A stretch of DNA of 64,000 nt from Amycolatopsis iheyensis (GCF_024703995.1 NZ_JAMXQV010000025.1:62001-126000), one strand, 5' to 3'. Shown: positions 16,501-25,056, numbered from the stretch's first letter. Program-made: numbers and translations. The notes: generated from the sequence alone by a model not told the origin.

Positions 16501-19500
16501 GGCGGGGACTCACCGTGACGCTGGCGGACCTGGTGGCGCACCCGACGATCGCGGAGCTCGCCCCCTTCGCCACCCTCGCGGAGGAGACCGCGCCGGCGGA
16601 ACTCGCCCCCTTCGCTCTGGTGTCCGAAGCGGACCGGGCACGCCTGTCCGGCGCGCAGGACGCGTACCCCGTCACGCCGATGCAGCTCGGCGTGCTGTTC
16701 CACAGCCGCGAGGACGAGGGTTCCGCGGTGTACCGCGACGTGTTCCGCTACACCTTCGCCGTCGACTGGGACGAGGCGGCGTTGCGCTGGGCGTTCGGCA
16801 GGCTGGTGCGCCGGCACCCGGTGCTGCGGACCTCCTACGACCTCGTCGGGTTCGCCGAGCCGCTGCAGGTGGTGTGGCCCGCGGTCGAGGGCGCGCTGTC
16901 GGTGGCCGACCTGCGGGCGGCGGGCGAGGACCGGGCCGAAGCGGTCGTGCGGGCGCACATCGAAGAGCGCCGGTTCCACGACTACACCTTCCACGAAGCG
17001 CCGCTGTACCACTTCGGCGTGTTCGTCCGGCAGTCCACTGTGGACATCGTGTTCAGCTTCCACCACGCCCTGCTCGACGGCTGGAGCGCGGGCACGCTGA
17101 TCGCCGAGCTGTGCCGGGACTACCTGTGCGGGCTGGGCGCGGACGTCGAGCCGGTGCCCGCGGGTGACCCGCCTTCGCCCGCCTGGCACGTGCTCGAGGA
17201 ACGCCGTGCGCGGGCCGACGAGCGGGCACGGCAGTTCTGGCGGACGGCGCTGGACGGCGCGACGCTGCTGCAGCTCGACCCGTACGCGCCGCACGAGCCA
17301 CCTCAGGCCACGCGGACGCCGGTGCGGTGGTTCGACCTGCCCGACGGCCTGGCCGAAGCCGTGCGCGGCTTCGCCGCCGAACACGGCGTCCCGGCCCGTT
17401 CGGTCTACCTGACCGCGCACTGCCTGACGCTGCGTCTGCTCGCGGGCGCGGCCGACGTCACCACGGGCCTGTTCACCCACGGCCGGCCCGAGGTCACCGG
17501 CGCGGACCGCACCACGGGCCTGTTCCTCAACACCGTGCCGATCCGGCTCGCCGGGGAGCAGGACAGCCGCCTCGGCGTGGTGCGTGAGGTGCTGCGCCAA
17601 GAGCGTGCGGCGTACCCGTACCGGCGCTACCCCCTGAGCGCGATCCAGGACGACCGCGGCGGCGACACGGTGCTGGAGACCGGCTTCAACTACGTCGACC
17701 TGCACGTGCTGGCGCCGGTGCTCGCCGCGCCGGAGATCGAGCTGCTCGACGTGCAGGCGTTCGAGGAGAGCAATTTCGCGTTGATCGTGCACCTCGTCAC
17801 CAGCCCGGTCGACCGGCGGCCGCGGCTGCGGGTGGACCCCGGCCGCGGGTTCACCCCAGCGCAGGCGGAGCTGATCGCGCGCACCTACCTGAGCATCCTG
17901 CGCCGCACGGTCGAAGCACCCGGGGAAGCGCCGGACTTCCGGTTCCTGGCCGCGCCACCACGCTTCGTCCCGCCACCCGAAGTGCCGCCGCGGCACGTGC
18001 TCGACCGGCTCGCCGACCACGTCGAGCGGGTGCCCGACGCGATCGCGGTGGCCTCGGGCGAGCAGCGGTGGACCTACCGGCGGCTCGGCGAGGAGGTCGA
18101 CCGGATCGCCGGCGGGCTGCTCGCCCGCGGTGTGGACCGCACCGGGTGCGTCGGGATTGCCATGGACCGCTCGCCCGAGATGATCGCCGCGGTGCTGGGG
18201 GTCGTGAAGACCGGCGCCGCCTGCGTGCCGCTCGACGTCGGCTACCCGAAAGAGCGGCTGGCGCTGATGATCGAGGTCGCCGGCCCGCGGTTCGTGCTCG
18301 TCCATGACCGGCACGCGGACCTGATCGGCGACCGGGACCTGGTCCTGCCGATCGGCTCGGTCGGCGCCCGGCCGGGAGCGGTCATCCCGCCGTGGCCGGA
18401 GGTCACACTCGAGGACACCGCGTGCGTCCTGTTCACCTCCGGCTCGACGGGCCGGCCGAAGGGGGTGGAGCTGCCGCACCGGCCGTTCGCCCACTACCTG
18501 GAGTGGCAGCTCGGCCCGGAAGGCGCGGCCGCCAACGCGCTCGGCGGGAAGACCCTGCAGTTCGCCCCGCTGAGCTTCGACGTGGCCTTCCAGGAGATCT
18601 TCGCGACGCTCGGCGGCGGGGGCACGCTCCAGCTGATCACGGCGGAGCACCGGCGCGACCCGGCGGCGCTCGCCCGGCTGATGGACCGCGAAGAGGTCGA
18701 GCGGATCTTCGTTCCCTACGTCGCACTGCAGCAGCTCGCCGAGACCGCGCGGCTGCTGGACATCCGGCCGCGGGCCCTGCGGGTGATCGTCTCCTCGGGG
18801 GAGCAGCTGCGGGTGACGGACGAAATCCGCTGGCTGTGCGCCCAGCGCCCGGGCACGGTGCTGGAGAACCAGTACGGCCCCACCGAAACCCACCTCGTCA
18901 CCAAGTTCACGATGACCGGCGACCCGGCCGCGTTCCCCGCCCTGCCGCCGATCGGCCCCCCGGTCGGCTACCTCGAGGTGCACGTGCTCGACGACGCACG
19001 GCACCCGGTCCCCGAGGGCGCGGTGGGTGAGGTGTACGTCGGCGGAGTCGGGCTGGCGCACGGCTACCGGGGACAGCCGGAGCTGACCGGCAAGGCGTTC
19101 GTGCCGCACCCGTGGCGTCCCGGCGCGCGGCTGTACCGGGTGGGCGACCTCGCTCGCGTGCTGCCCGACGGCACCCTCGGCTACCTGGGCCGCGCGGACA
19201 GCCAGGTCAAGGTGCGCGGGTTCCGGGTGGAGCCCGCGGAGGTCGAGTTCGCGGTGCTGGCGCTGGCCGACGAGCACCCCGGCATCCGCGAGGTGGCCGT
19301 GGTGGCCCGCCGCCGCGACGCCGGTGACGCGTTCCTCGCGGCCTTCCTGGTCGGGGACGCGGAATCGGTGGACCTCGGCGAAGTCCGCGCCCGGCTGCGC
19401 GCGACGCTGCCGGAACACCTGGTGCCGTCGTACTTCACGTGGCTGCCCGCCCTGCCGATCACCCCGAGCGGCAAGCGCGACGACGCGGCTATGCGTGCGC

Positions 19501-20651
19501 TGCCGCTCGCCGAGCGAACCGCGACCGAGGTGACGCCACCGCGCGACGAGCGCGAACGGCTGCTCGCCGACCTCGTGTCGGGCCTGCTCGGCCGCTCCGC
19601 GATCGGTGTGCACGAAGACTTCTTCGCCGCGGGCGGCACTTCGCTCACCGCGATGCGGCTGATCGTGCTGATCGAGAAGGCGTTCGGCGTCCCGTTGCCG
19701 CTGGCGGCGTTCGTGTCCGCGCCCACCGTCGCCGAACTCGCCCGGCGGATCGACGCCGGCGCCGTGCCGCACGCGTTCGACCCGCTCGTGCCGATCCGGC
19801 CCGGTGGCGCCCGGCCACCGCTGCACCTGGTGCACCCGTTGGGCGGCAACGTGCTCTGCTACGTGCGGCTGGCCCGGCACCTGCCCGGCGACCAGCCGGT
19901 GTACGCCCTGCAGGCGGCCGGGGCGGCCCCCGGCACCCGCCCGCTGGCCACCATGGCCGACCTGACCCGGTCCTATGTGGACGCGGTGCGGCGGGTCCAG
20001 CCCGAAGGGCCGTACCGGATCGCGGGCTGGTCGTTCGGCGGGTTCGTCGCCTTCGAGATGGCACGGCAGCTGCGCGCGGCGGGGGAGACCGTCGAGCACC
20101 TCGTGATCGTCGACGCGATCGCCCCGGAGCCGCCGGAACGACGGGCGCCCGATCCCGCCCCGGACGCGTTGCTGGAGTGGTTCTACTGGGAGCTGCTCTG
20201 GGCCGACGCGGGCGCGAGCACGCGCGTCGAGCCGATCCCGGCCCGGCTTTCGCGCGAAGAGAAGTTCGACCTCATCGCCGAGCACGCCGCGGCGGCGGGC
20301 ATCCTGCCGCCCGCCGCGGCCCGCGTCACCGTGCGCCGGCTCTTCGAGGTGTACCAGGCGAACTGGGCGGCGCTGGTCGCCTACCGGCCCGGTGTCGCCG
20401 ATCTGGACCTGACCCTGCTGCGCGCCGAACAGCCGCTGCCCGCGGCGTTGCTGCCGATGCACGGCAGGCGCACGGCCCACCAGGACCCGGCCAACGGCTG
20501 GGGCGGCTTCACCACCGGGAAGCTCGACGTCGTCGGGGTCCCGGGCGATCACCTCAGCCTGATGGACGAGCCGAACGTGCGTGCCGTCGCCGACGCGATC
20601 ACCGCCGTCCTGCGGGAGGCACGCCCCGTCGGAGGAGGAGTCACCCCATGA
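13515..20651 (+). CDS. Two-module NRPS: C-A-T-C-A-T-TE
   Basis: 2378 residues. C1 (about 5-430) has AHHIVTDAFG near 135. A1 (about 450-940) has YTSGTTGRPKG near 592; its specificity residues read D-V-W-H-F-S-L-I-D, the classical serine code. T1 has ALGGDSILML (about 978). C2 has FHHALLDGWS (about 1181). A2 has FTSGSTGRPKG (about 1637) with pocket residues D-V-Q-F-V-S-Q-L-V, closest in my reading to proline-type pockets (FQEIF motif) but not a known match. T2 has AAGGTSLTAM (about 2037). The TE has GWSFGG (about 2170) with the usual Ser. Starting with a C domain, it must receive an acyl group from a partner such as the ACP at 5774. GTG start; the stop overlaps the next ATG (ATGA). Confidence 0.93.
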   Translation: MILTRQSGLTSAQQDIWAAHERFPRLPQYNVFLSKRFSGPVDLEALRASVNETLAHADAFRLRFGEQDGVPHQWTHADAPAARVLDLSAAGDPGQACHDWITADFDRPLDVRVAAVEAVLLREGPAAVHLYVKAHHIVTDAFGLGLCFARIEAGYAARVEGGATPAEPPSYLTAVPDDAGYRASARHDEDREYFRAALDGVVPALFDRRAPSGSRHSAQYSFTLPRQLLDEVERRGEPVFAVLAAAFATYLCRVHRGDEVVLGVPLLNRRGTHLHTIGHFVNTLPLRVRVDGASTAAELAGLVRAASRELQRRERLAIGDLLRDRPAGAPRDLFDVTLSYVRWPGTPPPAGLRAEIRGGTRAHDSDVLAVVVNDFGDRGPVRVDLSHALDVFDEDFPVEALARHVCTLVTAMVREPDRPLRELPLLDDDERHEVLYGRNATEAAFPAEATLHGLFEAQVARTPGRVAVVPASDATPLTFAQLDAEANRLAHALRADGVGPGDVVAVLLDRGPLLPVALLAVLKAGGCYLPVEAGHPAERVRFILDDSGAKVVLTASDQPEPAGTTARVRHVDTRLDGPDTPPAPLATANDLAYVIYTSGTTGRPKGVLIEHRSVVNRLHWMQRRYPIGDGDVLLQKTPASFDVSVWELFWWSFTGARLALLPPGVAGDPEVVLDVVERERVTVVHFVPSLFGPFLETVAARGRPDSLRRVFCSGEALPPAQVNRFHELFAGTAELVNLYGPTETTIDVSWFDCPPGPVRRVPIGRPIDNTRLYVLGRDDRPQPVGVPGELHVAGVGVARGYLGRDELTRAKFVADPFVPGGRMYRTGDLARWLADGSVEYLGRTDDQVKVRGNRVEPGEAAHRLAELPGVRDAVVVDHRSPELGVHLVGYYVAPEEIDPVHLRAQLSRILPGYLVPARFARVDSIPLTPHGKTDRRALPDVGRVAAGPAPRTDVEAVLAEVWADVLGVRAVGAHDDYYALGGDSILMLRVRAGAARRGLTVTLADLVAHPTIAELAPFATLAEETAPAELAPFALVSEADRARLSGAQDAYPVTPMQLGVLFHSREDEGSAVYRDVFRYTFAVDWDEAALRWAFGRLVRRHPVLRTSYDLVGFAEPLQVVWPAVEGALSVADLRAAGEDRAEAVVRAHIEERRFHDYTFHEAPLYHFGVFVRQSTVDIVFSFHHALLDGWSAGTLIAELCRDYLCGLGADVEPVPAGDPPSPAWHVLEERRARADERARQFWRTALDGATLLQLDPYAPHEPPQATRTPVRWFDLPDGLAEAVRGFAAEHGVPARSVYLTAHCLTLRLLAGAADVTTGLFTHGRPEVTGADRTTGLFLNTVPIRLAGEQDSRLGVVREVLRQERAAYPYRRYPLSAIQDDRGGDTVLETGFNYVDLHVLAPVLAAPEIELLDVQAFEESNFALIVHLVTSPVDRRPRLRVDPGRGFTPAQAELIARTYLSILRRTVEAPGEAPDFRFLAAPPRFVPPPEVPPRHVLDRLADHVERVPDAIAVASGEQRWTYRRLGEEVDRIAGGLLARGVDRTGCVGIAMDRSPEMIAAVLGVVKTGAACVPLDVGYPKERLALMIEVAGPRFVLVHDRHADLIGDRDLVLPIGSVGARPGAVIPPWPEVTLEDTACVLFTSGSTGRPKGVELPHRPFAHYLEWQLGPEGAAANALGGKTLQFAPLSFDVAFQEIFATLGGGGTLQLITAEHRRDPAALARLMDREEVERIFVPYVALQQLAETARLLDIRPRALRVIVSSGEQLRVTDEIRWLCAQRPGTVLENQYGPTETHLVTKFTMTGDPAAFPALPPIGPPVGYLEVHVLDDARHPVPEGAVGEVYVGGVGLAHGYRGQPELTGKAFVPHPWRPGARLYRVGDLARVLPDGTLGYLGRADSQVKVRGFRVEPAEVEFAVLALADEHPGIREVAVVARRRDAGDAFLAAFLVGDAESVDLGEVRARLRATLPEHLVPSYFTWLPALPITPSGKRDDAAMRALPLAERTATEVTPPRDERERLLADLVSGLLGRSAIGVHEDFFAAGGTSLTAMRLIVLIEKAFGVPLPLAAFVSAPTVAELARRIDAGAVPHAFDPLVPIRPGGARPPLHLVHPLGGNVLCYVRLARHLPGDQPVYALQAAGAAPGTRPLATMADLTRSYVDAVRRVQPEGPYRIAGWSFGGFVAFEMARQLRAAGETVEHLVIVDAIAPEPPERRAPDPAPDALLEWFYWELLWADAGASTRVEPIPARLSREEKFDLIAEHAAAAGILPPAAARVTVRRLFEVYQANWAALVAYRPGVADLDLTLLRAEQPLPAALLPMHGRRTAHQDPANGWGGFTTGKLDVVGVPGDHLSLMDEPNVRAVADAITAVLREARPVGGGVTP

Positions 20652-21847
20652 CCACTCGCACGTCGCTCAAGGCGATCATCGCGGGCGCCGGCATCGGTGG
20701 CCTGACCGCGGCCGCGACCCTGCGGCAGGTCGGCCTCGACGTCGAAGTCTACGAACGGGCCAAGGAGCTGAAGCCCGCCGGCGGCGCCCTGTCCCTGATG
20801 TCCAACGCCGTGCTCGCGCTGCGCACCCTCGGGCTCGACCCGGATTTCGGGGCGCACGCGGCGATCCTGGCGGACCTGCATTTCGTCACCACTCAGGGCC
20901 GGCCGATCAAGACACTGCGGTTCCGGGAGCTCACCGAGCGGCTGGGCGCGCACAGCTACGGCATCCACCGCACCGACCTGCAACGCGTGCTCCTGGACGC
21001 GGTCGGGGACACCCCGATCACACTGGACGCGGCGGCCACCGGCTTCGACACCGACGACGACGGGGTGACACTGCACCTCGCGGACGGCCGCTCGGTGCGC
21101 GGTGACCTGCTCATCGGCGCGGACGGGTTCGACTCCGCGGTGCGCCGCGGGCTCGTCGGACCGGAGTCGCCCCGCGAACCGGGCTGTGTCTGCTGGTTCG
21201 CCACCCCCTTCCACACCGACCCGAAGTTCCCGCACGCCTACGGCGCGCACTACTGGGGCAGCGGCAGGCGGTTCGGCGTCGCGAACATCGGCTCGGGCCG
21301 CATCTACTGGTGGGGCACCAAGAACGTGCCGCCGTCGGTCGCCCGTGCGTGGCGCGGGAACCGCGAAGACGTGCTGGAAACCTTCGCCGGGTGGGCACCC
21401 GAGATCGCCCGGCTGATCGAGGCCACGGCCGAGGACGAGATCCTCGTCGTGCCGGCCCGGGACCGCCCGTTCCTGGAGCGGTGGGGGCGGGGCCGGGTGA
21501 CCCTGCTCGGCGACGCCGCCCATCCCGTGCACGCGTCGCTCGGCCAGGGCGCGGGTCTCGCCATGGAGGACGCGGCGGTGCTGGCCCACCACCTCGCCGG
21601 CGCCGAGGACGTCGTGGCCGCGTTGCGCGGCTACGAGGACGAACGCCGGCCGCGCACCCGCCGGATGGTGGAGCTGGCGTACGCCATGTCGAAGATGGAG
21701 CAGTGGGAGGGGCCGGTGCGGGTGGCGCTGCGCAACGCGTACTTCCGGTGCCTGCCCCGGGCGGCCATCGACCGGCGGAACCGGTCACTGCTGGAGTTCA
21801 CGACCACCAAGGACTTCCGCCCGGAAGCCGAATCCCCGAAAGCGTGA
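20648..21847 (+). CDS. FAD-dependent monooxygenase (aromatic hydroxylase type)
   Basis: A 399-residue class A flavoprotein monooxygenase. It has the N-terminal dinucleotide motif IIAGAGIGGLTAAATL, the DG-type motif in LLIGADGFDSAVRRG, and the second FAD motif GDAAHPVHASLGQGAGLAMEDAAVLA. Its ATG overlaps the NRPS stop, so it is translationally coupled to the NRPS and probably tailors the peptide or a bound aromatic/enol unit. The next gene, an O-methyltransferase, follows after 10 bp and may methylate the new hydroxyl. Confidence 0.9.
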   Translation: MTTRTSLKAIIAGAGIGGLTAAATLRQVGLDVEVYERAKELKPAGGALSLMSNAVLALRTLGLDPDFGAHAAILADLHFVTTQGRPIKTLRFRELTERLGAHSYGIHRTDLQRVLLDAVGDTPITLDAAATGFDTDDDGVTLHLADGRSVRGDLLIGADGFDSAVRRGLVGPESPREPGCVCWFATPFHTDPKFPHAYGAHYWGSGRRFGVANIGSGRIYWWGTKNVPPSVARAWRGNREDVLETFAGWAPEIARLIEATAEDEILVVPARDRPFLERWGRGRVTLLGDAAHPVHASLGQGAGLAMEDAAVLAHHLAGAEDVVAALRGYEDERRPRTRRMVELAYAMSKMEQWEGPVRVALRNAYFRCLPRAAIDRRNRSLLEFTTTKDFRPEAESPKA

Positions 21848-21857
21848 GAGGAGCACC

Positions 21858-22922
21858 ATGACCGACGTATCGGCAGGCGCGATGGAAGACCTGCGGTCGC
21901 TGGTCTACACCAGCTTCCGGTTCCCGTTCCTGCAGGCGGCCATGCGCCTGGGACTGTTCACCCTGCTGAAGGAGCGGCCCGCCAGCACCCGCGAGGAGAT
22001 CGCGGACGCGCTGGGGCTGGCGGACCGGGCCGGGCACGTCCTGCTGCTGGGGTGCTGCGCGTTCGAGCTCGTGCGCAAGGACGGCGACGGCTACCACAAC
22101 ACCGCCACGACCGAACTGATCGCGGACGACCCGGACGGCTTCATGCCGGTCATCATCCGCTACACCCAGGAAATGCTGTACCGGCCGATGGGCCGGCTCT
22201 ACGAATCGCTGGTGCACAACGAAAACGCGGGTCTGCAGCGCGAGCTGCTCGCCGGGTCCTCGGCGACCACGCTCTACGAACTGCTCGCCGAAGACAAGAA
22301 CCTCGAGACGGCGTTCACCGCCATGATGGAGCACCACGGCCGAGCGGTGGTCCAGGACCTGATCGACGCCGTCGACTTCTCTTCCTACCGGCAGGTTCTC
22401 GACGTCGGCGGGGGAACCGGGACCAACGCGATCAGCTTCGCCCAGCGGTGGCCGCACCTGCGGGCGACGATCCTCGACCTGCCGAACGTGGCGAAGCTGG
22501 CGACCGACCGGATCGCCGAGGCCGGGTTGTCCGAACGCGTCCAGGCCGTCGGAACCGACATCATGCAGGACGAGTTCCCAGGCACGCACGACTGCATCGT
22601 GTTTTCGCGGTTCCTCGAGATCTGGTCCCCGGAGCGCGTCCGCGGGCTGTTCGAGAAGGCCTACCGGGCGCTGGAGCCCGGCGGTCACCTGCTGATCGTC
22701 GCCTGCGCCCAGAACGACGACGAGACCGGCCCGGCGCACGCCGCGTGGATGTCGGCCTACGTCCACGCGGTCGCCTCACCCGAAGGACGTTCCTACACGA
22801 CCGCCGAATTCGAGAAGTGGTACACCGAAGCGGGTTTCGAGACCGTGGACCGGCAGTACCCGGGATTGTTCGACGTCATCATCCGGGCCCGCAAGCCCGC
22901 GGCGGCGCCGGACCGGGCTTGA
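21858..22922 (+). CDS. SAM-dependent O-methyltransferase (family 2)
   Basis: 354 residues. An N-terminal winged-helix dimerisation domain (REEIADALGLADRAGHVLLLGCCAFELV) is followed by a Rossmann methyltransferase domain: VLDVGGGTGTNAISFA, ATILDLPNVAKLA and a later ALEPGGHLLIVACAQ. This matches the plant-COMT-like/small-molecule O-methyltransferase family common in natural-product clusters. GAGAGGAGC precedes ATG 21858. It ends the NRPS operon directly after the FAD monooxygenase. Confidence 0.9.
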   Translation: MTDVSAGAMEDLRSLVYTSFRFPFLQAAMRLGLFTLLKERPASTREEIADALGLADRAGHVLLLGCCAFELVRKDGDGYHNTATTELIADDPDGFMPVIIRYTQEMLYRPMGRLYESLVHNENAGLQRELLAGSSATTLYELLAEDKNLETAFTAMMEHHGRAVVQDLIDAVDFSSYRQVLDVGGGTGTNAISFAQRWPHLRATILDLPNVAKLATDRIAEAGLSERVQAVGTDIMQDEFPGTHDCIVFSRFLEIWSPERVRGLFEKAYRALEPGGHLLIVACAQNDDETGPAHAAWMSAYVHAVASPEGRSYTTAEFEKWYTEAGFETVDRQYPGLFDVIIRARKPAAAPDRA

Positions 22923-22950
22923 CAACGGCCGGCGACTGTCCTTTTAGGAT
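22919..22950 (+). promoter_or_regulatory. Candidate vegetative promoter for the LuxR gene
   Basis: TTGACA at 22919-22924 and TAGGAT at 22945-22950 resemble actinobacterial housekeeping -35 and -10 boxes. The 20-bp spacer is longer than optimal, so the pairing is uncertain. It lies at the end of the O-methyltransferase gene, 37 bp before the regulator start. Confidence 0.35.
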
Positions 22951-22986
22951 GGACGAGCGTGGTGAACACCGCGCCGCAATGGGGAA

Positions 22987-23757
22987 ATGGGGGATTCAGT
23001 GGCCTGTCGTAGCGTTCCGCGCGAAGCCGGCAAAGCGACTCTGGGAGCTGTCGAAGTGAGAAACGGTCAGACCGCCGCGGCTCAAGACCGCGTTGTCGAA
23101 GGTGTCGCCCGGCTGCGCGATGTCGAGCTGTCGGTGCTGGTGGCGCTTCCGAACGGCGTCTCGAGGTGGGGTCTCACGTACATGCTGCGCAGCCTTTCCC
23201 CGGTCAAGGCCGTCCACGGGTGCGCGAGCTTCCGCGAGGCGGTGACCCTGCTGGAAAACCGGACCTTCGACATCGTCCTGCTCTCCGCCGGCGCTTTGGA
23301 CGAGTTCGAACAGGTCGCCGCGGTGGCGGCGAGGCGCGGGGTGAAAACGGTGGCCATGCTGCGGGACATCAGCGACGACGCGGTCGCGCAAGCGGCGACG
23401 CTGCCGGCCGAGGGATTCCTCCTGGAGTCCGCGGTCGAACCGAAGACGCTCGAGGACACCCTGCTGAGGTTGCAGCGCGGGGACATGGCGCTGCCGTCCT
23501 CGCTGGCCAGGAAGCTGTTCGCGGAGCTGCGCCGGCAAGGGCAGCCGCGAACGACCGACTTCCGCCTCACCCCGCGCGAGCGGCAAGCCCTCGGCCTGCT
23601 CGCCGAAGGGATGAGCAACAAGCAGATCGGCCGCCGGCTCGGCATCTCGGTGCACGGAGCCAAGCGGCACGTCGCCAATCTCCTGGCCAAGCTGAACTGC
23701 CCGAACCGGACGCTCGCGGTGGCCTACGCCATCCGGGACGGTCTGTTGAGCGAGTGA
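22987..23757 (+). CDS. Orphan LuxR/NarL-type regulator with atypical receiver
   Basis: 256 residues from ATG 22987; a GTG at 23056-23058 would also fit and gives a more compact protein. The C-terminus is a clear LuxR HTH: LTPRERQALGLLAEGMSNKQIGRRLGISVHGAKRHVANLLAKL. The N-terminal half looks like a response-regulator receiver fold, but the segment that should hold the phospho-accepting Asp reads FDIVLLSAGA, with Ser at that place, and the acidic pair near the start is absent. It is therefore probably phosphorylation-independent, as in several antibiotic-cluster regulators. No sensor kinase is adjacent. Best candidate for control of the cluster through the four shared palindromes. Confidence 0.85.
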   Translation: MGDSVACRSVPREAGKATLGAVEVRNGQTAAAQDRVVEGVARLRDVELSVLVALPNGVSRWGLTYMLRSLSPVKAVHGCASFREAVTLLENRTFDIVLLSAGALDEFEQVAAVAARRGVKTVAMLRDISDDAVAQAATLPAEGFLLESAVEPKTLEDTLLRLQRGDMALPSSLARKLFAELRRQGQPRTTDFRLTPRERQALGLLAEGMSNKQIGRRLGISVHGAKRHVANLLAKLNCPNRTLAVAYAIRDGLLSE

Positions 23758-23769
23758 GCCGCGGTGGTC

Positions 23770-24345
23770 TCAGTTCGACTGGGGCGCGAACTTCCCGCCG
23801 ACCACCACTTGGTCCACGATGCCGTAGGCGACCGAGGCGGCCGCCGAGAGGCGGTGGTGGTTGCGCAGATCGGCGGCGACCGCCTCCGGACGTTGCCCGG
23901 TCCGCTCGGCCAGCAACTGCACCATTTCCTCGCCCCAGCGCTCGTGCGCGGCCGCCGTCGGCTTCACGGGTTCCTCGGCGAACCCTTCCTCGGGGCCGGG
24001 CAGGCGCAGGACGACGTCCGAGTTCGGCAGCGCGTACCGCTTGCCCTTCGCCCCGCTGCACAGCACCATGGCCGCCACCGACCCCACCGCGCCGATGGCC
24101 AGGGTGGAAACCTCCGGCTTGATCCAGGTGATCATGTCGCAGATCGCGAACGCGGCCGACACGGAGCCGGCCGCGCTGTCGATGTAGATCTTGACCCCTT
24201 CGTCGGGGTCGGTGGCGTTCAGCAGCAACAACTGCGAGGTCACCGAGGTCGAGACGCTTCTGTCCAGCTCGCCGCCGATGATGACCGTCCGGTCGTCGAA
24301 CATGTCGCTCATCAGCTTGTCCATCGCGCGGCTGTGCAAGGACAT
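23770..24345 (-). CDS. ClpP paralogue with degenerate catalytic triad
   Basis: 191 residues with an overall ClpP fold pattern (KIYIDSAAGSVSAAFAICDMI, GAVGSVAAMVLCSG, GKRYALPNSDVVL, YGIVD). The nucleophile Ser is kept (Ser89), but the catalytic His position is Arg114 and the catalytic Asp position aligns with His163. The normally conserved NSPGGS segment reads DSAAGS. It is likely proteolytically inactive, comparable in principle to ClpR subunits. It lies 45 bp downstream of an intact ClpP gene, so a mixed tetradecamer is plausible. GGGAGGAG precedes ATG 24345. Inside a biosynthetic cluster it may serve in self-protection by altering ClpP complexes; that is inference. Confidence 0.85.
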   Translation of the reverse strand: MSLHSRAMDKLMSDMFDDRTVIIGGELDRSVSTSVTSQLLLLNATDPDEGVKIYIDSAAGSVSAAFAICDMITWIKPEVSTLAIGAVGSVAAMVLCSGAKGKRYALPNSDVVLRLPGPEEGFAEEPVKPTAAAHERWGEEMVQLLAERTGQRPEAVAADLRNHHRLSAAASVAYGIVDQVVVGGKFAPQSN

Positions 24346-24390
24346 TCGTCGTCGCTCCTCCCGGCGCCCGGACCGCCGGACGTCACCCCA

Positions 24391-25056
24391 TCAGCGTCCC
24401 GGCTGCGTGGGGTTCGTGGCCGACGTGTCGGACGCGCGCGTGATGACGTGGTCGACGAGCCCGTACTCCTTGGCCTCGTCCGCGCCGAACCAGCGGTCGC
24501 GCTCGGAGTCCAGCATGATCCGCTCGGGCGACTGCCCGCTGTGCTCGGCGATGAGCGAAGCCATGCGCTTCTTCATCCGGCGCAGCCGGTCGGCCTGGAT
24601 CGCGATGTCGGACTCGCTGCCGCCGACGCCACCCAGGGGCTGGTGCATGAGGATCTCGGCGTTGGGCAGCGCGTAACGCTTTCCGGGGTGCCCGGCCGTG
24701 AGCAGGAACTGACCCATCGACGCGGCCATTCCCATGGCGTAGGTGGCCACATCGCACGAAATCAGGTTCATCGTGTCGTAAATGGCCATTCCCGCGGTGA
24801 TGGAACCACCCGGGGAGTTGATGTACATCGCGATGTCGGCGCTGGGATCTTCGGCGGCCAGCAACAGCATCTGCGCGCAGAGCTTGTTCCCGATTTCGTC
24901 GTTCACTTCCTGGCCGAGCACGATGATCCGCTGCGCGAGGAGGCGGTCGTAGAGCGAGTCGCCCCAGGAAAGGCCGCTCACCGGGGTGGACGCGGTGGGG
25001 TGGCCGATCCCGGCCATGAACGGCGCCGCGGCCTGCCGCTGCTCGAACTTGTCCAT
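24391..25056 (-). CDS. clpP: ClpP serine protease, intact triad
   Basis: 221 residues from ATG 25056 (AAGGAG eight bases upstream). Catalytic residues are all present: Ser113 in GMAASMGQFLL, His138 in LMHQPLGG, Asp187 in SERDRWF. INSPGGSITAGMAIYDTM is canonical. The GQFLL and RDRWF motifs resemble the accessory actinomycete ClpP3/ClpP4 class rather than the essential ClpP1/ClpP2 pair. No ClpX or ClpC gene is adjacent. It shares strand with the upstream amidohydrolase and FAAL genes, after a 169-bp gap that may hold its own promoter. As an extra ClpP inside a cluster it is a good self-resistance candidate: ADEP producers carry an additional ClpP near their cluster. Confidence 0.93.
   Translation of the reverse strand: MDKFEQRQAAAPFMAGIGHPTASTPVSGLSWGDSLYDRLLAQRIIVLGQEVNDEIGNKLCAQMLLLAAEDPSADIAMYINSPGGSITAGMAIYDTMNLISCDVATYAMGMAASMGQFLLTAGHPGKRYALPNAEILMHQPLGGVGGSESDIAIQADRLRRMKKRMASLIAEHSGQSPERIMLDSERDRWFGADEAKEYGLVDHVITRASDTSATNPTQPGR

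Noticed and set aside
13467..20552. Very long open frame on the minus strand opposite the NRPS gene
   Set aside because: High third-position GC opens antisense frames; the translation is low-complexity Arg/Gly/His/Pro-rich with no domain, while the plus strand shows a complete NRPS.
22913..22986. Terminator after the O-methyltransferase gene
   Set aside because: No stable hairpin was found; the region looks more like a promoter for the regulator.
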